Source: Pararobbsia alpina
GTDB lineage: Bacteria > Pseudomonadota > Gammaproteobacteria > Burkholderiales > Burkholderiaceae
Direction of reading: 5' to 3'
Length of the DNA stretch: 64,000 nt
NCBI RefSeq assembly: GCF_902859895.1
Contig: NZ_CADIKM010000015.1
Location: 1-64,000 of the forward strand
The notes under the pieces were generated by a model. It was not told the origin of the DNA, ran no database searches, and saw only the letters and a program-made list of their open reading frames with translations. A program made the translations under genes and the position numbers. This document shows, in pieces, positions 6,780 through 15,459 of this stretch (position 1 is the first letter of the stretch; each line of letters begins with the position of its first letter).

Positions 6780-8180
6780 TTAATGGTGCTCGGGCCAGAC
6801 AATATCGCCATCGACTGCATAGAGCTCGCAACCCGGGCGCCCCTGGCTGCATGAAGCCAGGGCCTCGGTGATCGGGTCCGTGCCTGAGGCCGCCGCATAG
6901 CCGCCGTCCTGCGCGACGGCGAACGCACGCGGCCGGCGCAGCGCGAGGAACTGCTTGTAGGCCATGCGGCCGCGCTCATTCATGTAAGGCACTCTGGCTG
7001 CATCCGCGAGCGCCGCGAAGCGCGTCGGCTGGGGTTCCGCCGGCTGCCTGGGCCAGACGACGTCGCTGTCGATCGCATAGAGCTGGCAATACGTGGCCTG
7101 CTTCCAGCATTGGTCCATCGCGGCGACCGCGGAGTCGAAGCCCCCCGATGCGACGGCTGCTCCCCCCAGTCCGATCGCGATCGCGCGCGGTAGCGGCGCG
7201 GCAAGGAAGGCCCGATAGAGCGCCAGTTGCGCCTGATCCAGGTACGGGACGCTCGTCAGGTCGTTGACATCCGCGAAATGCGTGACGGGCGGAGGAGGGC
7301 TCGGCAAGTATTCCGGATGCACCTCGTCGTTGGGCATGCCGATCTTCGCCAGAAACTGGTCGAGCTTCGGCACCCAGCTTCGCAGCCCTTCGCCCGACGC
7401 AAAGATGGCATGGGCATCGTTCAGGAATGTACCGAAGGCCACCAGTTCGGCGGGGCCGCCTGCGGCCGTGTAGTGCTGGAACATGCCACGCCACGTCGGC
7501 GTCGCGAAGATCTGGTCGTTGTCACCGAAGAACCAGATCGACCGGATCTTCGTGTGGGCACCCAATTGAGCCGCACTGCTGATCAGGGTCGCATCGGGTG
7601 TCTTGCAATCGGACTCCTTCATCGCGCCCGCAAAACTGATCAGGCCTTTGATGTCGCTGACATCGAGCGTGCCGAGCACGAGTGTGTTCCAGCCGCCGAT
7701 GCTTTTCCCCGCCACGACGATCCTTGAGGGGTCGATACCCGGCACGTGCTTCAGATAGTCGATGGTTGCGCGGATGTCGCGCGCCGCGTCGAGGCCCGTC
7801 GCGATGATGTCGCAACCGTGAGGCGTCCATTGCCCATCCGATCCTGCATAGCCGCGCAACATCGGCATCGCGACGGCATAGCCGCGTGATAGAAAATAGT
7901 AGGCGGCGAAGTTGTCACTGATGCGCGGCGCTCTCGGCGGGTCAAAATACGAGCCGTGATTGATGACGGCAAGCGGGTAGGGGCCTGCGCCCGACGGCAT
8001 GTATAGGGTGACGACGAGCCTGACTAGCGGCGCAGTGCTGACGGGAACCCTGAGCACTTCTTCGTTGAGCGGCGCGTCCGGAGCAATCAAGGGTCGAGCG
8101 AAGACCGAACCTGCTCGAGCGAGCGTGAACAGCAACACATGCAGCAGCAGGAAGTATCGGACGAAATTTGAATGGCGCAT
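6780..8180 (-). CDS. Secreted alpha/beta hydrolase with two C-terminal repeat units
   Basis: A 466-residue protein with an N-terminal signal sequence (hydrophobic residues 8-25, likely cleaved near VFA-RP). Residues 35-290 form a dienelactone-hydrolase/acyl-peptidase-like alpha/beta hydrolase: oxyanion region INHGSYFDPP, nucleophile elbow GKSIGG (Ser160), acid in FFGDNDQ (about 220-222) and His in NDAHAIF (about 257). After a proline-rich hinge (PSPPPP) come two similar units, about 302-377 and 387-463. Each has a VPYL/VPYM start, a middle RAxA(I/V)A segment, a Cys pair and an ending of YA(I/V)D(S/G)D(V/I)VWP. These repeats look exported and disulfide-bearing and may bind substrate or cell wall. 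The enzyme probably cleaves an ester or amide outside the cytoplasm. Transcribed convergently with the monooxygenase. Confidence 0.8.
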   Translation of the reverse strand: MRHSNFVRYFLLLHVLLFTLARAGSVFARPLIAPDAPLNEEVLRVPVSTAPLVRLVVTLYMPSGAGPYPLAVINHGSYFDPPRAPRISDNFAAYYFLSRGYAVAMPMLRGYAGSDGQWTPHGCDIIATGLDAARDIRATIDYLKHVPGIDPSRIVVAGKSIGGWNTLVLGTLDVSDIKGLISFAGAMKESDCKTPDATLISSAAQLGAHTKIRSIWFFGDNDQIFATPTWRGMFQHYTAAGGPAELVAFGTFLNDAHAIFASGEGLRSWVPKLDQFLAKIGMPNDEVHPEYLPSPPPPVTHFADVNDLTSVPYLDQAQLALYRAFLAAPLPRAIAIGLGGAAVASGGFDSAVAAMDQCWKQATYCQLYAIDSDVVWPRQPAEPQPTRFAALADAARVPYMNERGRMAYKQFLALRRPRAFAVAQDGGYAAASGTDPITEALASCSQGRPGCELYAVDGDIVWPEHH

Positions 8181-8729
8181 GCAAGCGGCCCAGTTCCTGA
8201 GGGAGCTCCGAAGCGCTCGGCGACATGCTCGTATTCTGCGGCGGATTGATCAAGGCATACCGTTGTTGCGGCCGGTGATGCCCTCTCTAGTGACTATCGG
8301 CACGCCGGTATGAAACTTTAGATCGGGCGGAGAGCAGGGAGGGCTCATCACCGCGAAGTGCACCCGGGGAAGCGCTACGGGACAACCCTGAAGCGTGCAC
8401 TGCGGCGCGCCGCAGTGCACGCTTCGGACCGGATCGCTCGTCGATTGCGTGGCGCGACTGTTTAGGGAACACAAAGATTTTATGAAAACCGCAGCTTACA
8501 ACCGATAGAATTCGAGGAATCAGATCTTTCATAAACTATTCCGGGACACCAGGCCGGTAGGTGTCAGGGTGATGTCGGTGAATCGATAGAAATAAGAAAT
8601 GTCCCTGAAAGAAAGTGTCCGGCTGGATTCTGGGAACCGAAAAAAAGATGAGGCAGGAAGGGGCGTTCGCCCGACACAGCGATGTCGGGCGCCCGGGGGG
8701 GGTGTCCGGGTTGCGCCTCGAAGAATTCT
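8181..8729. other. Intergenic region with a long palindrome
   Basis: Divergent promoter region between the secreted hydrolase (minus) and the GGDEF/EAL gene (plus). No protein gene is supported. It carries the 36-bp palindrome at 8390-8425, listed separately. Confidence 0.6.
8390..8425. repeat. Perfect 36-bp palindrome centred on GGCGCGCC
   Basis: Each half reads GAAGCGTGCACTGCGGCG inward; the second half is its exact reverse complement with no loop. A further G-C pair follows after one wobble position. There is no T-run on either side, so it is not a standard terminator. It lies between divergent promoters and could be a large operator or a cruciform-forming site. Confidence 0.8.
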
Positions 8730-11597
8730 ATGAGACCGATTCTTCGCCATATTCCCGATGCAATGGAGGGACGCCGCACGGCAGCGCTTTTGCTGCCGTT
8801 CGCATTTGTAGTCATCATTCTGATATTTCTGACCGCGCTCAGTTTGGGCGTCCAGTCCAATCTGCGCGCCTATATCGGCGGCGAAAGCTCATGGGCGAAG
8901 GCCGAAAAGGACGCAGTCCTGGCACTGAACGCGTATGCCTCGAGCGGTTCGGAGCAGGACTTCCGGCGGTTTCTCGACAAGCTGAGCGTGCCGCTCGGCG
9001 TCCGGATCGCCCGGCTCGAAATGAACAAGGCCACGCCAGACCACGAAATAGTCAAACGCGGTCTCATGGCGGGAGGCGCCGCCGAACAGGACATCGGCGG
9101 CATCCGGCGGCTCTACGGCGCATCGAAGTACCTGCCGTTGATGCGGCGTGGCATTGAGTACTGGGAGCAGAGCGACGGCTATATCCTGCAATTGCGCGAC
9201 ATCGGCGACCAGTTGCGCAGCCTGGTTCTGACCGGGCAACGGGACAGCCCTGCGACCCGATCGCTGCTGGTGCGCGTGAGGGCGATCGACGAAGCGCTTG
9301 GGCCCATCGAGGATGGATTTTCGCGTTCGTTTGTTCACGCATTCCGTCGAACGACCGTCGCGTTGATCAGTATGCTGGTGTTTTCCGCCTTGATGCTGCT
9401 TGCGGCTTGCGCCATGTTCGTGCACCGCTCCCTTGCGCGCGGCAACCAGCTGCAGGCCAAGCTGATCAAGAGCGAAGAGCGCTTGAGCCTCGGCTTTCGA
9501 GGCAGCAACGCGGGATTGTGGGATTGGGACATCGTTCAGGACCGCATCTACTATTCGGACTGGATCAGTGAGCTGCTGGGCTACGAGAGAAACGCGCTGA
9601 CAAGGGCTTCGGATGCCATTGCCGAGTTCGTTCATCCCGAAGATGTTGAACAAGTCCGCAATGCATTGCGCGGGCACCTCAAGGAAAACCATGTCTTCGA
9701 CGTCGAATTTCGCGTGAAGGCTTTTGGCGGAAGTCTCATATGGTGCAAGACGCGAGGGCAGGCCATACGTGACAAGCGGGGCTATGCGACCCGCATGGTG
9801 GGATCGCTCCTCGACATCACGGACCGCAAGCATGCGGAAGCGGACGCCCATGTCGAGCATGAGCTTGCCCAGGTCACCCTCGCATCGATTGCCGAGGCCG
9901 TGATCCGGACCGATGACGCGGGTCGGATCACCTATTGCAATCGCGTGGCCGAACGCATGTTCCGACGCGTCAGCGCCGATATGCTGATGCTTCCGTTCAG
10001 TGAGATTTGCAGGACGTTCAACCAGGACGGCGATGCGCCCGCGCCGGATGCGCTCGAGCGTGTGTTGCGCTCCGAGAGGTCCGCCGAGACGACCACCGAT
10101 ATCTACCTGCGCGGGCCGGCGAACGAGAAGATCTGGGTGGAGCGGTCCGTTGCGGCCATGCATGACGCCCAGGCTCGCGTGATCGGAAGCGTCATCGTGC
10201 TGCGCGATGTGACGGAGAAACGCAAGCACGCGGCGCAGCTTTCCTATAAGGCGACGCATGACGAGCTGACCGGCATATTGAATCGCGGTGAGTTCGAGCG
10301 GCGGCTGAGCACGCTGCTCGACCAGAGCGCGTCCGCGTATTCCGAACATGCTGTCCTATTCCTTGACCTCGATCAGTTCAAGATCGTCAATGACACGTGC
10401 GGGCATGCCGCGGGCGACGACCTGCTGCGTTCGATCAGCGCGACGTTGATGCGAGGCCTGCGTAGTGCGGACATATTGGGTCGGCTCGGCGGCGATGAAT
10501 TCGGCATCGTGCTGACCCACTGCGCCAGTACACAGGCGCTTCGCATTGCGGAAGAGATACGCCGGACTATCGCTGAACTCGGCTTCGTCTGGGCCAACCG
10601 GACATTTTTCACCGGCGTGAGCGTGGGGCTCTTCACGCCGCCGCCGGGCATGCGCAGCTTGAAGGACGTGATGAAGGCCGCGGACATCGCCTGCTATATC
10701 GCGAAGGAAAGCGGCAAGAACCAGGTGCAGGTCTTCAGCCGTGACGATGAGGCGCTTTGCGCGCGGCACAACGAAATGGAGTGGGTGGAGCGGCTCAAGT
10801 CCGCGATACGCCGCGACCAGTTTTGCCTTTATACACAGAAGGTCGTCGCACTCGGGGAAGCAAGACCGGCCTCGGACAAGCACGTCGAAATCCTGTTGCG
10901 CATGCTGGACGATGACGGACAGCTCATCGAGCCGGTGGCTTTCATACCCTCGGCGGAACGCTTCGGCCTGATGCCGGAGATCGACCGGTGGGTGATCAAA
11001 AACGCTTTCAGCGCGCTTGCCGAAGTCATGGCGGCGGACCCCGGCTCGATCCATACGTGGGCGATCAATCTGTCCGGCGCATCGATTGGAGATGACCGGT
11101 TTCTTGCGTACATCATCGAGCAGCAACAGATGTTCGGCGTACCGTTGAGTTCAGTCGTGTTCGAAATCACCGAAACGGCGGCGATCACGAATTTCACCAA
11201 GGCGGCTGCCCTCATCAGTCGTCTTCATGAACTGGATTGCCGCTTCGCGCTCGATGACTTCGGTGCGGGCATGTCTTCGTTCACGTATCTCAAGCATCTG
11301 AGCGTCGATTTCCTGAAGATAGACGGCAGCTTCGTCAAGGAAATTCTCGACAATCCGAGTGACAAGGCCATCGTGGAATCGATCAATCAGATTGGCCACG
11401 CGCTGGGTAAGATGACGATTGCCGAGTTTGCTGAAAGCGACGAAATCGTCGCGTGCCTCAAGAGCCTGGGTGTGGACTATGCGCAAGGCTATGCGATCGG
11501 GCATCCGGAGCCCCTGCTTGGCGCGAGAGCGGCCCAGCAGCGCCACGGTGTGACCCGGAGCATCGCGCCGGCACCCCTAGCGACGTGGGTACGCTAG
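8730..11597 (+). CDS. Membrane PAS-PAS-GGDEF-EAL protein (cyclic-di-GMP turnover)
   Basis: About 955 residues from ATG 8730 (ATG 8682 and 8763 are alternatives; 8763 would leave a very short N-terminus before TM1). TM1 is at about residues 17-40, a periplasmic sensor loop runs to about 205, TM2 is about 208-232. Two PAS domains follow (about 247-370 and 379-500). The GGDEF domain (about 507-670) has an intact GGDEF signature (RLGGDEFGI). The EAL domain (about 684-937) keeps the first Glu (as EIL rather than EAL), the Asn in NLSG, Glu in FEITET, DDFGAG, LKID and QGYAIG, so phosphodiesterase activity is plausible. It likely makes or degrades cyclic-di-GMP in response to an envelope or redox signal. 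Its end overlaps the end of the convergent TPR gene by 21 bases. Confidence 0.92.
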   Translation: MRPILRHIPDAMEGRRTAALLLPFAFVVIILIFLTALSLGVQSNLRAYIGGESSWAKAEKDAVLALNAYASSGSEQDFRRFLDKLSVPLGVRIARLEMNKATPDHEIVKRGLMAGGAAEQDIGGIRRLYGASKYLPLMRRGIEYWEQSDGYILQLRDIGDQLRSLVLTGQRDSPATRSLLVRVRAIDEALGPIEDGFSRSFVHAFRRTTVALISMLVFSALMLLAACAMFVHRSLARGNQLQAKLIKSEERLSLGFRGSNAGLWDWDIVQDRIYYSDWISELLGYERNALTRASDAIAEFVHPEDVEQVRNALRGHLKENHVFDVEFRVKAFGGSLIWCKTRGQAIRDKRGYATRMVGSLLDITDRKHAEADAHVEHELAQVTLASIAEAVIRTDDAGRITYCNRVAERMFRRVSADMLMLPFSEICRTFNQDGDAPAPDALERVLRSERSAETTTDIYLRGPANEKIWVERSVAAMHDAQARVIGSVIVLRDVTEKRKHAAQLSYKATHDELTGILNRGEFERRLSTLLDQSASAYSEHAVLFLDLDQFKIVNDTCGHAAGDDLLRSISATLMRGLRSADILGRLGGDEFGIVLTHCASTQALRIAEEIRRTIAELGFVWANRTFFTGVSVGLFTPPPGMRSLKDVMKAADIACYIAKESGKNQVQVFSRDDEALCARHNEMEWVERLKSAIRRDQFCLYTQKVVALGEARPASDKHVEILLRMLDDDGQLIEPVAFIPSAERFGLMPEIDRWVIKNAFSALAEVMAADPGSIHTWAINLSGASIGDDRFLAYIIEQQQMFGVPLSSVVFEITETAAITNFTKAAALISRLHELDCRFALDDFGAGMSSFTYLKHLSVDFLKIDGSFVKEILDNPSDKAIVESINQIGHALGKMTIAEFAESDEIVACLKSLGVDYAQGYAIGHPEPLLGARAAQQRHGVTRSIAPAPLATWVR

Positions 11598-13370
11598 GGT
11601 GAGAAGTGCGCGCACGACTTGCTGAACCACATCACCCCAATCGCCTGCTCGTTGCTGCCTGAACAAGCTTGCTGTCGGATACCACGGGCTGTCGGTTCGT
11701 TCCCGTTGCCAACGCCAGTCCGGGTTCGCGGGCAGAAGGACCCATACGGGCCTTCCCAATGCGCCGGCGAGATGCGCTACGGCCGTGTCGGCGCTGATGA
11801 CAAGGTCGAGGTGGGTCATCAGCGCGGCCGTGTCGCTGAAGTCCGCGAGTTCATCGCCGACATAATGTACATGCGGCAGGCGCGAGTACGCCAGCTCACC
11901 TGCGTCACGCATTCCTTTCTGGATGATGAACCACTCGGCGTCATTGCACAGCGAGACAAACTGATCCGCCGGCAGTGATCGTTCCCGGTCGTTCTTGTGA
12001 GCCGCATTGCCCGAAAACGTCACCCCGATGCGAAGCTTGCGCCGGCGTGGTCCGAGCCGCTGCGCCCAGGTGGCGACGCTGTGCGGATCGGCTTTGAGAT
12101 AGGCGGGCGCAAAGGGTATCGTGTCCGCCTGCGTGCCGAACACGAATGGCAGACTCATCAATGGCGTGGCGAAATCACATGGCGCAATGGGCTCGCCCGT
12201 TGCGACCACCATGGCGATGCCGCGGAGGCTTTGGGCAAGCAAGGTCTTCAATGCGGGCGGGACTTCGAGCACGACCGCCGCGCCGAGCGCCGCAACCATG
12301 ATGGCGTAGCGGCAGAATTGCAGCGTGTCGCCCAATCCTTGTTCGTGCCATAGCACCACGCGCTTGTTGCGCAGATCCGCGTCACCGAGCCAGAAAGGGA
12401 GGTGCGTATGCCGCCTGGGTTCGAACGAAGGCATCGCCCAGCGCGACTCGTACATTTGCCAGCCGGACGGAAAATGGCCTAGCAGCAGTGCCAGCAGACT
12501 TGCATTCCATCGAGTCGCCGCGGAGTCGGGCGCGATCGCGAGCGCGTGCTGGAAGCTGGCATGAGCGTCGTCATGCCGACACAAGGCCGCCAATACATTT
12601 CCACGGTTGACCCAGGCCGACGCCAGGCCGGGTGCAATTGCAATCGCCTGGTCGAGCGTCGGCAGGGCTTCCTGATAGCGACGCAGATTGGCCAGCGCAT
12701 TGGCGCGGTTGTTCAGCGCCGGGGCATGCTGTGGGTCGCGCGCGAGAATGCGATCGACGCAGGCGATCGATTCCTCGTCGTTACCGACGTTCCTCAGCGC
12801 GGTGCTGAGATTCAGCAAGGTGTCGACGTTGTCGGGCTCGATCTCGATCGCGCGGTGAAGACATGCAAGCGCTTCGTCATATCGCTTGAGTTCCCGCAAT
12901 GCGGCGCTTCGGTTGTTCAATGCGCCGACGTGACCAGGATCAGCCGAAAGCGCAGCATCGAAGCTGGCCAGGGATTCATTGATGCGGCCCAATGCCGAGA
13001 GGGTGTTGCCACGGTCGATCCATGCGTCGACATAGCCGGGTGCGGCGACGATGGCACGATCGAAGCTTGCGATCGCTTCATCGCCCCGTCCCAGCTCTTT
13101 GAGCGCGCGCCCGAGGTTCGCATGGGCGGGAGGCTGGTCCGGATCGAGTTCGATCGACAGGCCCAGTAGTTCGACGGCGCGGTCGGCCTGTCCGCGCGCG
13201 AGGACACAGATGCCCAGAAGTTGCAGGATGTCGGGGTTGCGGGGTTCTCGCTCGAGAAGTTTTTCATAGAGCGCTGCCGCGCCCTCGAACTGCCCTTTCA
13301 TATGCAGGCCGATCGCTTCCTGCAGGATGGCACGGCTGGGCGCCGGGTCCGCCGCAAAGGGTGTATGCAT
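11577..13370 (-). CDS. TPR-repeat protein with glycosyltransferase-like C-terminal domain (paralog 1)
   Basis: A 597-residue cytoplasmic protein from ATG 13370 (MHTPFAADP). The frame runs upstream to 13436, but the added residues look non-native. Residues about 10-310 are a run of tetratricopeptide repeats of 34 residues (for example ANLGRALKELGRGDEAIASF). Residues about 330-590 resemble a GT-B/family 9-like domain, with LWHEQGLGDTLQFCRYA, RIGVTFSGNAAHKNDRERS and ISADTAVAHLAGALGRPVWV. Such proteins are frequent in Burkholderiales; roles in protein or surface glycosylation are suggested but I know no proven substrate. A second copy of the same design is at 44701-46422. It is convergent with, and overlaps, the GGDEF/EAL gene. 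Confidence 0.85.
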   Translation of the reverse strand: MHTPFAADPAPSRAILQEAIGLHMKGQFEGAAALYEKLLEREPRNPDILQLLGICVLARGQADRAVELLGLSIELDPDQPPAHANLGRALKELGRGDEAIASFDRAIVAAPGYVDAWIDRGNTLSALGRINESLASFDAALSADPGHVGALNNRSAALRELKRYDEALACLHRAIEIEPDNVDTLLNLSTALRNVGNDEESIACVDRILARDPQHAPALNNRANALANLRRYQEALPTLDQAIAIAPGLASAWVNRGNVLAALCRHDDAHASFQHALAIAPDSAATRWNASLLALLLGHFPSGWQMYESRWAMPSFEPRRHTHLPFWLGDADLRNKRVVLWHEQGLGDTLQFCRYAIMVAALGAAVVLEVPPALKTLLAQSLRGIAMVVATGEPIAPCDFATPLMSLPFVFGTQADTIPFAPAYLKADPHSVATWAQRLGPRRRKLRIGVTFSGNAAHKNDRERSLPADQFVSLCNDAEWFIIQKGMRDAGELAYSRLPHVHYVGDELADFSDTAALMTHLDLVISADTAVAHLAGALGRPVWVLLPANPDWRWQRERTDSPWYPTASLFRQQRAGDWGDVVQQVVRALLTLAYPRR

Positions 13371-13600
13371 ACAAATGTATAGTCTTGTCGCATGTGGTGT
13401 CTGTCGTGTCGAGCCGGGCAAGCCGCGCAGGCTCATTGCATTGGACAGCCCATATCGTATCCAGCTGATCCGTACTGCATTCAGTCGACACTACCCATTC
13501 GAACTTTCATCGACACCGTATCGGACGATTGACCGCGATGCCAGCTTAAACACAGCATTCTTTTTTACCAATTCTCACGCCAGAATTGGAGAGCGGACGA

Positions 13601-14074
13601 ATGAAGAGCCACCACTACTCAATCACCGTCGAATGGACGGGCAACGATGGCGCCGGGACGCGTAGCTATTCCGCGTATCGGCGCGATCACCGTGTTGAAG
13701 CAAGGGGCAAGCCACCCATTCCAGCCTCCAGCGATCCGGCTTTTCGCGGCGACGGCGCGCGCTACAATCCGGAAGAACTGCTGGTCGCCAGTCTTTCGTC
13801 GTGCCATATGCTTTGGTACCTGCATCTTTGTTCGGTGAACGGCATCAGCGTGATTGCCTATCGCGACGTGGCCGCCGGTGTGATGCGCGAAGCGGACGAT
13901 GGTGGCGGAGCCTTCCAAAGCGTCGTGCTGAAGCCGATTGTCACGATCGCCTCAGGCAATGACCGGCAAAAAGCTATCGATCTGCATACAGATGCGCATC
14001 ACATGTGTTTCATTGCGCAATCGGTCAGGTTCCCGGTGTCGACCGTCGCCGAAATCATCGTTTCCTCGTCATAA
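13601..14074 (+). CDS. OsmC/Ohr-family thiol peroxidase-like protein
   Basis: A 157-residue protein from ATG 13601 (MKSHHYSITVEW). The OsmC family reduces organic hydroperoxides with two reactive cysteines. Both are visible: one in ASLSSCHMLWYL (about residue 69) and one in HHMCFIAQS (about 138). The Arg expected near the active site would be in the N-terminal half (for example RYNPEELLVAS). It is closer to the YhfA/OsmC-like branch than to Ohr by its SLSSCHMLWY motif. It stands alone, divergent from the TPR gene with 230 bases between starts. It likely acts in the cytoplasm against peroxide stress. Confidence 0.85.
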   Translation: MKSHHYSITVEWTGNDGAGTRSYSAYRRDHRVEARGKPPIPASSDPAFRGDGARYNPEELLVASLSSCHMLWYLHLCSVNGISVIAYRDVAAGVMREADDGGGAFQSVVLKPIVTIASGNDRQKAIDLHTDAHHMCFIAQSVRFPVSTVAEIIVSSS

Positions 14075-14329
14075 ATGTGACGGAGCCTGACACGCGCGAT
14101 CGTTGCGCGCCGGGTCGCATGGATTCATTGTCCCGGCCGCGCAGCCTTCGCGTACCGAAACATGCAGTAAATCTGCTTGCAAGCAGTGAAACCGATCTTT
14201 ACAACCATTCACGCTTTTAAATCCTCGACCTCGGTACATTACGTTCCAGCAGCGCCGGATAGCCATGACGCGCATGAAAGATACTTGAAAGGCGACCGGC
14301 GTATTTCGCAATCTTTCTAGAGGCCAATA

Positions 14330-14629
14330 ATGAAAAGCTGGATCAACACATCGCGTTCGGTCGTTGCCACGGTACTTGCGAGTACCGCCTTGCTGGGTGC
14401 CGGTACCTCGCTCGCACATGCGGATACGCTCGTGTACCGCGACGCGCCGCAGGGTGCGGCCTATGCGTCGCCGGACATGATGCCTGTGGACCTCAGGATC
14501 AATATTGGCTGGCATGGCGACCGCTACTATGACGGCCATCGTTACTGGGCGCATGATGACTGGATGCATCATCACCCGCACGCTCATGATCCGCGTCACG
14601 ACCACGACCACGGGCCGGACCATCGGTAA
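14330..14629 (+). CDS. Small exported His/Asp-rich protein
   Basis: A 99-residue protein from ATG 14330 with a clear signal peptide (Lys near the N-terminus, hydrophobic core VVATVLASTALLGAG, cleavage near AHA-DT). The mature part is about 68 residues: a short central segment (INIGWHGDRYYDGHRYWAHD) and a tail rich in His, Asp and Pro (HHHPHAHDPRHDHDHG). The tail suggests binding of Ni, Cu, Zn or Co in the periplasm. The central part resembles small Burkholderiaceae periplasmic proteins of unknown function. There is no metal transporter beside it; the NiCoT gene is 18 kb away. Function is inferred from composition only. Confidence 0.7.
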   Translation: MKSWINTSRSVVATVLASTALLGAGTSLAHADTLVYRDAPQGAAYASPDMMPVDLRINIGWHGDRYYDGHRYWAHDDWMHHHPHAHDPRHDHDHGPDHR

Positions 14630-14705
14630 CAGAGTCGGGAAGGCGCAAGCCTTCAGACAGCATGGAGGCGCCTGTTTGACGGCGTATCCATGCACGCTTG
14701 AGCGC

Positions 14706-14764
14706 CCCCCAGATCATATGCAAAACCCGTGGTTTTCTGTCGGTTTTTGCATATGATCTGGGGG
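14706..14764. repeat. Stem-loop with 20-bp perfect arms
   Basis: The arms are 14706-14725 (CCCCCAGATCATATGCAAAA) and its exact reverse complement at 14745-14764, with a 19-base loop. It lies between the end of the His-rich protein gene and the convergent end of the HiPIP gene. It could be a two-way terminator, but there is no T-run outside the stem. A dispersed repeat element is an alternative. Confidence 0.8.
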
Positions 14765-14817
14765 CTCCTTGTTGGGTGCAACGTGCCTTTACCACAAGGA
14801 GAGGTACCGGCTACCGC

Positions 14818-15126
14818 CTAAAAACTGCTATACGAACTGCACCATCCATGCAGCGCGACCTGCTTGCTTCCGAACAGGACGCAACCGCCCGACGGTTCGC
14901 CTGTCTTGCCTTGATAGAGTGAGCAGTTGCTGCATTCCTGACCCGCGGCGTAGTTGGCGAACCGAGTCTTGTCGACGGTCGTGGCGTCCTGCTTGTACCC
15001 CAGTTTTTGCGCTGCGGGATCGGCTTCGCTCAACATCGAACCGTCAGCCAGGCTGATGCGCGACAAGGCAAGCGACGAGCCTACGCCCAGGCTGAAAACG
15101 AGAAAGTTGCGACGCGATGGCTGCAT
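14818..15126 (-). CDS. High-potential iron-sulfur protein (HiPIP)
   Basis: A 102-residue exported electron carrier. It starts MQPSRRNFLVF, a twin-arginine signal with hydrophobic core, fitting export of a folded Fe-S protein. The mature part of about 70 residues has the four cluster ligands in HiPIP spacing: CSNC, GGCVLFG and GWCSSYS. HiPIPs carry one [4Fe-4S] cluster at high potential and shuttle single electrons in the periplasm, for example from bc1 complex to oxidases. The gene is single, with no cytochrome genes next to it. The call is firm; the partner is unknown. Confidence 0.93.
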   Translation of the reverse strand: MQPSRRNFLVFSLGVGSSLALSRISLADGSMLSEADPAAQKLGYKQDATTVDKTRFANYAAGQECSNCSLYQGKTGEPSGGCVLFGSKQVALHGWCSSYSSF

Positions 15127-15459
15127 GGTCGGACTTCATCCATTCAATATCGTTGAGAAAGCGCGCACCGGAAAGCTGCCGCCCAATGTGTCATCTTGTC
15201 CGGTCACGTTCGCAGTATCGCAGGCCCGCAAGGAAAAAGCTTGAGAGGTGGTTTAGTGACTTTCCTGCAGTCATTCCCCTTGCAGAAGCGAAAAGGTAGG
15301 TGTCTTCAAAGAACAGAGCACGATCCTAAAAAATAGAATGGATATGTGTCGTTCTCTCGTACATTGATCTCGGCATCACTGAAGACAAAAAAGTGCTCAG
15401 ACACACGCAACCCGGAGACCAATCTATACTCGCCTTATAAATTCGACGGAGAATCCACA
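15127..15459. other. Divergent intergenic region, HiPIP / SDR
   Basis: No supported gene. It should hold the HiPIP promoter (minus) and the dehydrogenase promoter (plus). An ACGGAGA ribosome-binding site for the latter sits just before 15460. I see no strong inverted repeat. Confidence 0.5.

Noticed and set aside
8889-10349. Antisense frame of 486 codons in the GGDEF/EAL gene
   Set aside because: Opposite to strongly recognisable PAS and GGDEF domains; no independent ribosome-binding site or motif.
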